Origin: an uncultured Arcobacter sp.
GTDB lineage: Bacteria > Campylobacterota > Campylobacteria > Campylobacterales > Arcobacteraceae
DNA: 19,541 bases
Direction of reading: 5' to 3'
Assembly (NCBI GenBank): GCA_937860115.1
Contig: CALMBI010000031.1
Coordinates: forward strand, 1 to 19,541
Position 1 is the first letter of the stretch; each line of letters begins with the position of its first letter. The position numbers and the translations under genes are program-made. Positions 13,822 through 19,541 of the stretch are shown here, piece after piece. Below the pieces are notes generated by a model that saw only the letters and a list, made by a program, of their open reading frames with translations, was not told where the DNA came from and searched no databases.

Positions 13822-14487
13822 TTGCTTACTCTTCTTTCAACAAATGAAGCGTCACAAAAACTTGGAATTTCTGTGCAAGGGATCCATTATAGAATTAAAA
13901 CAAATAAATTAAAGTCGATTCAAAAAGATGGCAAAATATTTGTTTATGTAGATATCGAAGAGGAAAAAAGTGAAGAGGTTCAAGCTTCAGTTGATCATGC
14001 AAAAGAGATAATAAAAGCAAAAGATGAACAAATTGGTTTTTTAAAAAAAGCTATTAGATTTATGACTTTTCAACATAAAACTGAATTGGAACGTATGGAA
14101 AAAACACATAATAAAATAATAGATGTGTTTAAAAGTGAAGTTGAACTACTTCAAAAAGCATATAATGAGATGCAAGCACTTTACAAAACGCAACAATCAA
14201 CTCAAACAATCTCTTATCAACCAACTAAGAATGAGGAAAGATCTTCCCTTTCACAAAATCAATTAAGCGATTTGGCAAAAGTAAATACATATTATAATAC
14301 AAATGAAAATACAAACACTATGCCAATTGAGGAATTTTTACAATTCTTAAGAGATCAAGGAAAGTCAAATACTCAGATCAAACATATACTATATGATGCT
14401 ATAAAATCAGGTGATAAACGTTTTATCTATAATCCTGATTTTAAAAAGATCACAGTATATCGTGATAACTTTTTAGATCTTTTATAA
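13822..14487 (+). CDS. HTH DNA-binding protein with long coiled coil
   Basis: The 221-residue product starts at TTG 13822 with AGGAG five bases upstream; no upstream ATG is available. Residues 5-45 are a MerR/excisionase-like winged helix-turn-helix (STNEASQKLGISVQGIHYRI, then KLKSIQKDGKIFVYVD). Residues about 48-130 form a charged coiled coil (EEEKSEEVQ, KEIIKAKDEQIGFLKKAI, ELERMEKTH). A Gln/Thr/Asn-rich linker follows, and then a compact C-terminal segment (EEFLQFLRDQGKSNTQIKHI to DNFLDLL). It probably binds DNA as a dimer through the coiled coil. The C-terminal part may be a second small domain I do not recognise. The long structured leader suggests regulated expression. Confidence 0.72.
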   Translation: MLTLLSTNEASQKLGISVQGIHYRIKTNKLKSIQKDGKIFVYVDIEEEKSEEVQASVDHAKEIIKAKDEQIGFLKKAIRFMTFQHKTELERMEKTHNKIIDVFKSEVELLQKAYNEMQALYKTQQSTQTISYQPTKNEERSSLSQNQLSDLAKVNTYYNTNENTNTMPIEEFLQFLRDQGKSNTQIKHILYDAIKSGDKRFIYNPDFKKITVYRDNFLDLL

Positions 14488-14527
14488 TTACTTCTCTTTT
14501 TACATTTCAATTTTATTTTCTTTCAAC

Positions 14528-14533
14528 TATAAT
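14528..14533 (+). promoter_or_regulatory. -10 box for the Phd-like/FrdAB-like operon
   Basis: TATAAT preceded by a T-rich run sits 40 bases before the ATG at 14573. The 85-base gap shows no clear terminator for the HTH gene, so read-through is also possible. Confidence 0.5.
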
Positions 14534-14572
14534 ACAAAAAATATTACATATTAAAATATGCGAAGGATTCTA

Positions 14573-14980
14573 ATGAATTATTTACGTTATAGCTCAAATG
14601 AGATGTTTTCATCAACTTCACTTATCAGACAAAGCAAACAAATTTTCGACAAACTTCAAGAGAATGAAATTGAAAAAGCTGTTATATTAAGAGATGGAAA
14701 ACCCTCTTTTATAATGCTTGATTTTGAAAATTATGAAAAAATTATGTCAGAGTATGAAAAGTTAAAAAACAGTAAACAAATTGATACTCAAAATATTACA
14801 CATACATCTAATCAAACTACAGTACAAATTAAAAATCATAATGAAGAAACAAAAAATGATCTATTTGAGAGTAAAAAAGAAAAAGTGCTTGATCAATCAT
14901 TTGTAATTGAATTATCTAATCTTTCATCTAATGATACAGAAGATATCAGTGGTGAAATAGAAGAATTTTGGAATAAATAA
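14573..14980 (+). CDS. Phd/YefM-like protein with acidic disordered tail (no toxin partner)
   Basis: The 135-residue product starts at ATG 14573, with GAAGGA upstream. Residues 1-60 resemble the Phd/YefM antitoxin N-terminal domain: SSTSLIRQSKQIFDKL as the first helix, KAVILRDGKPSFIMLDFENY as the strand-turn-strand, and EKIMSEYEKL as the following helix. Antitoxins of this fold bind DNA through this domain and the toxin through the tail. Here the tail (about 65-135) is Asn/Thr/Glu-rich and acidic, with no toxin-binding pattern I recognise. The next gene is a flavoprotein, not a toxin, and its ATG shares one base with this stop (TAATG). It may be an orphan regulator of the operon. The fold assignment is tentative. 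Confidence 0.6.
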   Translation: MNYLRYSSNEMFSSTSLIRQSKQIFDKLQENEIEKAVILRDGKPSFIMLDFENYEKIMSEYEKLKNSKQIDTQNITHTSNQTTVQIKNHNEETKNDLFESKKEKVLDQSFVIELSNLSSNDTEDISGEIEEFWNK

Positions 14981-16557
14981 TGGAACTAGGTAATTATGAT
15001 GTTATTATTGTTGGTAGTGGTGGAGCAGCTTTTAGTTGCGCTATTAGTGCTAAACAAAAAGGTTTATCTGTAATCATCCTAACAAAATCATCTGCAACAG
15101 CAGCACAAACCGTACAAGCTCAAGGTGGAATCAACGGAGTGCTAAAAGATACATCTGATACTGTAGAGGCACATATCAATGATACTTTTAAATCATCTTG
15201 TGAAATAGGGGATAGGGAAACCATCTCTTTTATGTGTGAAAATGCAAAAGAGACAATAGAATGGCTTGATACTTTAGGGGTACCATTTAGTCGAGATGAA
15301 AATAATAAAATAGCAAGAAGAAAACTTGGTGGAGCATCTGATAAAAGAGCTTGTTATAGTTCAGATTATACTGGACTAAAAATTCTTCATACACTCTATG
15401 ATACAGTTCTTAAACTTGATATTCCTATTTTAGAACATTGTTTTTTAATTGATTTAATCACTTCAAATCAAACTACTTACGGAATAACTTATCTTGATAT
15501 AAAAACAACCCAGATAAAACAATTATTTGGAAATAATATTGTACTTGCAACTGGTGGTTATAGTGGCGTATATCATGGTTTTACTACAAATAGTAAAGAT
15601 ACAACTGCTGATGGGATAATGGCAGCTTTTAGAGCTGGTGTAAGCTTAGAAAATATGGAATTTGTACAATTCCATCCTACAGCCTTAAAGGATAGATTTA
15701 TACTTATTAGTGAATCAGCACGAGGAGAGGGTGGAACTCTTGTTACAAAAGATGGAAATCGCTTTGTAGATGAGTTGCTTCCTAGAGATATCGTCGCTAG
15801 AGAAATTTATAAAAAGCTACTAGGTGGTGAAGATGTTTTTTTAGATTTAAGAGAACTTTCAAAAGAGAAACTTCTCCATTTACTGCCTCAAGAGTATAAA
15901 CTCATCTTTAAATTTACTTCATTAGAGATGGATAAAGATTTGATACCAATAACACCAGCAACACATTATACAATGGGTGGTTTGAAGTGTGATAAAGATT
16001 CAAAAACTTCTTTAAATAATCTTTATGTAATTGGTGAAGCATCTTCAAATGGAGTACATGGTGCAAATAGGCTTGGAGGAAATTCTTTATTAGAAATTGT
16101 CTTTTTTGGAAAACAACTTGGACAAACTTTTATTCATTCAGATACAGAACCAATAAATGAAACTCTATGCGAGCAAAATTCATTTGATTTAGAAACAATA
16201 TTTAATCATACACCTAGTCTAGATTTTTATAAAGTAAGAAAAGAATTAGGTAAAATAATGTTTACAAATGTTGGACTTTTTAGAACAAAAGATGGGCTAG
16301 AAAGTGCTTTATCTTTTGTTGAAAATATTATATATAATCTTGATAAATTTGGAATAGAAGATAAATCAAAATTTTACAATACAAATTTAGTAGATTTTCT
16401 AGAATTTAAAAATACTATTGTTTGTGCAAAAACCATTATAATCTCCGCATTATATAGATCTGAAAGTAGGGGATCTCACTATAGAGATGACTTTCCTAAT
16501 TCACTTGAAGATTATAAAAAAACAACAATTATCAATAATAACTTTGAAATAAAGTAG
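14980..16557 (+). CDS. FrdA/SdhA-like flavoprotein (fumarate reductase/succinate dehydrogenase family, non-covalent FAD predicted)
   Basis: The 525-residue product has an N-terminal FAD-binding GSGGAA (12-17) and the family active site. That site comprises H232 in QFHPTAL, E245 and R248 in ESARGEGG (same numbers as E. coli FrdA), catalytic R274 in PRDIVARE, H329 in THYTMGG and R364 in GANRLGGNSLLE. The FAD-linking His of FrdA/SdhA (SHTVAAEGG) is Gln43 here (AQTVQAQGG), so FAD should be bound non-covalently, as in L-aspartate oxidase and some soluble enzymes. It is shorter than FrdA (about 600). ESARGEGG and the partner Fe-S subunit favour fumarate/succinate chemistry over NadB. No Tat or Sec signal is visible, so it is probably cytosolic. 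Direction and true substrate are unknown. Confidence 0.85.
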   Translation: MELGNYDVIIVGSGGAAFSCAISAKQKGLSVIILTKSSATAAQTVQAQGGINGVLKDTSDTVEAHINDTFKSSCEIGDRETISFMCENAKETIEWLDTLGVPFSRDENNKIARRKLGGASDKRACYSSDYTGLKILHTLYDTVLKLDIPILEHCFLIDLITSNQTTYGITYLDIKTTQIKQLFGNNIVLATGGYSGVYHGFTTNSKDTTADGIMAAFRAGVSLENMEFVQFHPTALKDRFILISESARGEGGTLVTKDGNRFVDELLPRDIVAREIYKKLLGGEDVFLDLRELSKEKLLHLLPQEYKLIFKFTSLEMDKDLIPITPATHYTMGGLKCDKDSKTSLNNLYVIGEASSNGVHGANRLGGNSLLEIVFFGKQLGQTFIHSDTEPINETLCEQNSFDLETIFNHTPSLDFYKVRKELGKIMFTNVGLFRTKDGLESALSFVENIIYNLDKFGIEDKSKFYNTNLVDFLEFKNTIVCAKTIIISALYRSESRGSHYRDDFPNSLEDYKKTTIINNNFEIK

Positions 16558-16563
16558 GGTAAG

Positions 16564-17280
16564 ATGAAATTAATTATTAATGATACTAATTATACTATCG
16601 ATGAAAAGATATCAAATCTACTTGATGCCTTAGTTTATATTAAAGAGAATATAAATCCAAGTTTTGCTTTTAATTATGGCTGTAAAAGTGGCAATTGTGG
16701 GAGTTGTGCCGTAAGAGTTAATAATATTGAAACACTTGCTTGTACAACTTCTATTAAAGAACTTGATAAGATTTTACCTTTAAAAAATCTTCCAATTATT
16801 AAAGACTTAGTTGTTGATGATCAAAACATCATAAAGAAACTCAAAGATTCTGAAGCTTTTTTAACCTCACTTAGTGAATCATCAATTACACAAAATGATG
16901 TTGATAGCATCGATATTGAAAGTAGCTGTATTTTATGTAACAGTTGTTACAGTTCTTGTCCTGTATATGAAGTAAATCAAGAGTTTCTAGGTCCCTTTGC
17001 ACTCACTCGTGTTTATAGATATCTTAGCGATAAAAAAGAATCAAATACAAAATCAAAATATGATCTAATTCAGACAAATGGTATTTGGGATTGTACTTTA
17101 TGTGGTGCATGCAGTATCGTTTGTCCACAAAATATCGATATTAAAAATGATATTATGAAATTACAAAATTTAAGCGTTCAAAACGGATATGTAAATCCAC
17201 TATTTTCATCTTCTTCAAGTGACTTTAATAGTGGATTTGATTCATTTTTAAGTGGAGGATTTAATCCTAACGGATTTTAA
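16564..17280 (+). CDS. FrdB/SdhB-like iron-sulfur subunit with three predicted clusters
   Basis: The 238-residue partner starts six bases after the flavoprotein stop. Residues 1-95 form a plant-type [2Fe-2S] ferredoxin domain (C40, C45, C48, C60). The C-terminal domain has C122-x2-C125-x2-C128-x3-C132-P and C177-x2-C180-x2-C183-x3-C187-P. In E. coli FrdB the residue matching C180 is Val207 and the cluster is [3Fe-4S]. Here a fourth Cys is present, so a third centre of [4Fe-4S] type is predicted, as in some archaeal and type E enzymes. The last 25 residues are Ser/Phe/Gly/Asn-rich low complexity. No membrane anchor or CCG-domain subunit follows; the next gene is on the other strand. The electron donor may be soluble. 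Confidence 0.87.
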   Translation: MKLIINDTNYTIDEKISNLLDALVYIKENINPSFAFNYGCKSGNCGSCAVRVNNIETLACTTSIKELDKILPLKNLPIIKDLVVDDQNIIKKLKDSEAFLTSLSESSITQNDVDSIDIESSCILCNSCYSSCPVYEVNQEFLGPFALTRVYRYLSDKKESNTKSKYDLIQTNGIWDCTLCGACSIVCPQNIDIKNDIMKLQNLSVQNGYVNPLFSSSSSDFNSGFDSFLSGGFNPNGF

Positions 17281-17289
17281 TCTTCTCAA

Positions 17290-18468
17290 CTATTCTACTA
17301 TATGTCCTACAAACTTAGACATATTATCAAGTACCTTTCCACCTTTTCTAAAACCTAGTCCACAAGCTTCATAAGCATAAAAAACTCCAGCTTGATAGCT
17401 ATTTCCCTCTTCATCTTTAGGGAACTCTACATACTCTTGATAAATAGGTTTAAAGTTATCATAAACACCATCCGTTTTAATATCAAGTGAATTATCACTG
17501 TTTATGATAGCTACATTTGCACCCTCTCTACCAAAACACATCTTTTCAACTTGCTTTTTATTTTTAAGTGGTTCAAATGATGTTTCAAGCAATAATGGAT
17601 GATTAGGAAATAAGTCCCATAATATTTTCATAATTCCTTTACTTTGGAAAAGTAAAGTATATGCTGGATTAAAAATAATCACTTTTTGATTTTCAATCAT
17701 CTCAGTTAATGTTAAAGCTAATTCACCTTCTTCAATTCCAATATCCTCCCAAGGAATAAGTTTAAACCAAAATTCAAATAATTGATCCTCTTTAAAGATT
17801 CCTTCATCACTAAATCCAACTTCATCTACATAAGCAAAATCAGTGTGAAATCCAACTTCACTAGCAATATGCTGTAACAATTTAACAGTGTGTTCCTCTT
17901 CAATATTTCCCTTAATTGAAGAAAAAAGTATCTTCCATGCGAGCTTTTCATAATATTCATCAAACTTTTCTAACTCTCCATTTAGAGTAATGATTCTTCT
18001 AAAATTATCACTTAGTGCTTCATAGATAGAATTAAATTGACTTGATTCGTCCAATCCATTGTATTTCAACATAGCCCATTGTATTATTGAAGTTTCAAAT
18101 AATGATGTAGGTGTATCTGCATTAAATTCAATTAGTTTGATAGGTTTTCCATCAATTCCACCTGCTAAATCAAATCTTCCATATAGATGCCAATGAACAT
18201 CATCTTCCCACGATTTTTTAATTATATTTACTAAATTAAATGGTATATCTAATTCATGAAACAATTCATTGTCGATTACATATTGTCCCGCTTCTACAAA
18301 CATATCATATAACTCATTTGTAGCCTCATAAAATGCCTCGGCTTCGTTCTCATTAAGTACTACAAATCTATCAGCAATATAACTAGTATTATCTAAATCT
18401 GTATGCCAAGAAAACCCTATTGATTCTAAATAATTTTTTGTAAGTGGTTGTAATGTTTTTAGCTTCAT
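17290..18468 (-). CDS. Glutathionylspermidine-synthase-family ATP-grasp enzyme
   Basis: The 392-residue product matches the synthetase domain of Gss. The key region YGRFDLAGG (R98, D100) is followed by IKLIEFNADTPTSLFE (E114, N116, D118), which bind ATP-Mg and glutathione in E. coli Gss. Further landmarks are WFKLIPWE, IIFNPAYTLLFQSKG, a LLETSFEPL strand and the C-terminal YEACGLGFRKGG. The N-terminal amidase domain of E. coli Gss is absent. Single-domain members are common in Campylobacterota beside UPF0323 lipoproteins, and their true amine and acid substrates are not established. The start lies three bases after the lipoprotein stop, with GGTGGA overlapping that stop, so translation is coupled. 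Confidence 0.86.
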   Translation of the reverse strand: MKLKTLQPLTKNYLESIGFSWHTDLDNTSYIADRFVVLNENEAEAFYEATNELYDMFVEAGQYVIDNELFHELDIPFNLVNIIKKSWEDDVHWHLYGRFDLAGGIDGKPIKLIEFNADTPTSLFETSIIQWAMLKYNGLDESSQFNSIYEALSDNFRRIITLNGELEKFDEYYEKLAWKILFSSIKGNIEEEHTVKLLQHIASEVGFHTDFAYVDEVGFSDEGIFKEDQLFEFWFKLIPWEDIGIEEGELALTLTEMIENQKVIIFNPAYTLLFQSKGIMKILWDLFPNHPLLLETSFEPLKNKKQVEKMCFGREGANVAIINSDNSLDIKTDGVYDNFKPIYQEYVEFPKDEEGNSYQAGVFYAYEACGLGFRKGGKVLDNMSKFVGHIVE

Positions 18469-18471
18469 ACT

Positions 18472-19107
18472 TTATCCACCGAAGTTACTATTTGATGATG
18501 TTGTTTTATTTTGATTTGAAAAATATCCTGATTTAGTAGTGCTTGGTGCAGTTGTTTTTGTTGATGAAGCACTTGATTGTTTATTAAAACTATTAACACT
18601 TTTACTATATGTTTGTGGTGATTTGTAGTTTGTTCTTCTTTGAGCTTCATAATTACTGTTATTAAAAAGCTTATTTCCTATATATGCTCCTATCATTGCG
18701 CCTGCTGCACTTGCAAGAAGTGTTTCTCCTAAACTCATCCCACCACTACTCATAGATGGATTTGTAAGTCCAGAGGTATTGTTATCAATCTTTTTAGCTT
18801 CATCAGCTACTAATTTATCAATCTCTTCTTTACTAAGGATTCTTTCTTTACCATCTTCTCGCAAAACAATAGTCGTATTTGTACTTGGAAATTCATCAAC
18901 AATTTTATAGTTTCCATTTTGATCTTTTTCAATCACAACAAAAACATTTTTCTTTTCACTTACATTTGAAAGTCCTGATTCGGTTTGTTGTGGTTGTTCT
19001 TGTTTATTTTCACACCCAGCAAAACCTAGTATCAGCATTGAACCAAAACCACCAACTATTGCAAAATTAGATACTTTTTTTAAAAAATATTTTTTGTTTT
19101 TATTCAT
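18472..19107 (-). CDS. UPF0323-family lipoprotein
   Basis: The start is ATG 19107 (211 aa), 16 bases after the gltX stop; a longer frame to 19152 would overlap gltX and spoil the signal. Residues 1-31 are a lipoprotein signal (KNKKYFLKK, hydrophobic GGFGSMLILGFAG) with lipidated C32. The mature part has VFVVIEKD, TTIVLREDGKERILSKEEID, NTSGLTNPS and the glycine-zipper-like stretch GGMSLGETLLASAAGAMIGA, then a Ser/Thr-rich tail. This pattern matches UPF0323 proteins of Helicobacter and Campylobacter. The role is unclear, probably envelope-associated. The glycine zipper suggests membrane insertion or oligomerisation. It is co-transcribed with the ATP-grasp gene. Confidence 0.85.
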   Translation of the reverse strand: MNKNKKYFLKKVSNFAIVGGFGSMLILGFAGCENKQEQPQQTESGLSNVSEKKNVFVVIEKDQNGNYKIVDEFPSTNTTIVLREDGKERILSKEEIDKLVADEAKKIDNNTSGLTNPSMSSGGMSLGETLLASAAGAMIGAYIGNKLFNNSNYEAQRRTNYKSPQTYSKSVNSFNKQSSASSTKTTAPSTTKSGYFSNQNKTTSSNSNFGG

Positions 19108-19123
19108 CTTATAACTACTTACT

Positions 19124-19541
19124 TTATCTTCCAAAATTATTATTGATTGCACTATTGATTCTTTTAATTGATTCGTCTACACCTAAAATTGCAATAATAT
19201 CATAAACCGATGGTGCTTGTGTCCCACCTGTTAAACTTATTCTTATTGGTTGGAAAAGTTCAGGAAATTTAAGTCCATTCTCACTTATAAATGGTTTTGT
19301 AAGAGCTTCTATATCACTTGGAATATTTAAATCTTTTCCACTTAAAAGTTCACAATATTTTTGTAACATCTCTATCGTATTCTCTTTTATAAACTTATTT
19401 ACTCCAGCTGTTTCATACTCTGTAGGAACATTTAAAATAGATTCTATTGCTAATTTTAACTCCACGATTGTATTTGCTCTTTCTTTACAAAGGTCAAGTA
19501 TCATCTCTTTTTTATCATGTCCAACTAAATGAAAATCAAAA
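19124..19541 (-). CDS. gltX: Glutamyl-tRNA synthetase, C-terminal part (5' end beyond window)
   Basis: The frame is open at the window edge and ends at 19124. About 138 residues of the C-terminal anticodon-binding helical domain are visible. They include FHLVGHDKKEM, LKLAIESIL, and the diagnostic LKFPELFQPIRISLTGG and TQAPSVYDIIAILG. GltX charges tRNA-Glu; many Campylobacterota have two GltX paralogues, one acting on tRNA-Gln, and the visible part does not tell which this is. The catalytic HIGH and KMSKS motifs lie outside the window. It heads the operon with UPF0323 and the ATP-grasp enzyme. Confidence 0.93.
   Translation of the reverse strand, partial: FDFHLVGHDKKEMILDLCKERANTIVELKLAIESILNVPTEYETAGVNKFIKENTIEMLQKYCELLSGKDLNIPSDIEALTKPFISENGLKFPELFQPIRISLTGGTQAPSVYDIIAILGVDESIKRINSAINNNFGR

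Noticed and set aside
14573..14980. Toxin-antitoxin module
   Set aside because: No small toxin-like frame follows or precedes on the same strand; the neighbours are a regulator and a flavoenzyme.
14980..16557. L-aspartate oxidase (nadB)
   Set aside because: Length and non-covalent FAD site fit, but the ESARGEGG motif and the adjacent three-cluster Fe-S subunit point to the fumarate/succinate family; no nadA or nadC nearby.
17263..17285. Terminator at the end of the FrdB-like gene
   Set aside because: AATCC and GGATT can form only a 5-bp AT-rich stem within the last codons, without a T tract.
1..19541. CRISPR arrays, IS elements, prophage genes, tRNA or rRNA genes
   Set aside because: No regularly spaced repeats, transposase or integrase frames, terminal repeats or recognisable stable RNA genes were seen on either strand.

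Overview
The window looks like chromosomal DNA of a Campylobacterota (epsilonproteobacterial) species. The DNA is AT-rich. Promoters read as extended -10 boxes (TGn-TATAAT type) without a clear -35. Several proteins belong to families typical of or restricted to this group: a DUF2018 (HP0242-like) protein, a UPF0323 lipoprotein next to a glutathionylspermidine-synthase-like ATP-grasp enzyme, and a GltX with the 'FPELFQPIR...LTGG' C-terminus. I cannot name the genus from sequence alone; a free-living relative of Sulfurimonas, Sulfurovum or Arcobacter is plausible. I see no IS element, phage, CRISPR array, rRNA or tRNA.

Layout. (1) 1-1503 (+): the 3' part of a fused AmmeMemoRadiSam protein, with a radical-SAM AmrS part running straight into a Memo/AmrB part. 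It converges on a small Dabb protein (1500-1790, -). (2) 1902-5432 (+): a tight run of fxsA, a periplasmic thioredoxin-fold (CPNC) protein, hemC, an IscU/NifU-like scaffold and a ferritin-like di-iron protein. Its theme is envelope thiol chemistry, tetrapyrrole synthesis and iron or Fe-S handling. (3) 13632 down to 5448 (-): a long co-directional train of Kef-type antiporter, SulP transporter, aroK, hisD, DUF2018, fluC/crcB, tatA, argS and then two unlisted micro-membrane proteins with a shared MKW...TGNMGG core. It ends in an intrinsic terminator at 5431-5463. One micro-gene is frameshifted at an A6 tract. (4) 13633-13821: a divergent promoter region with a multi-branched candidate leader RNA and a 12-bp palindrome ahead of an HTH/coiled-coil protein. 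(5) 14573-17280 (+): a Phd/YefM-like protein followed by a two-subunit fumarate-reductase/succinate-dehydrogenase-like enzyme. That enzyme lacks the FAD-linking His, carries an extra Cys at the third Fe-S site and has no membrane anchor subunit in view. (6) 19541 down to 17290 (-): the gltX 3' end, the UPF0323 lipoprotein and the ATP-grasp enzyme as a tight operon.

Most of the window is core metabolism. The parts that deserve attention are the twin TGNMGG micro-proteins with their frameshift, the structured leader at 13718-13775, the unusual FrdAB-like pair behind an orphan Phd-like gene, and the AmrS-Memo fusion.
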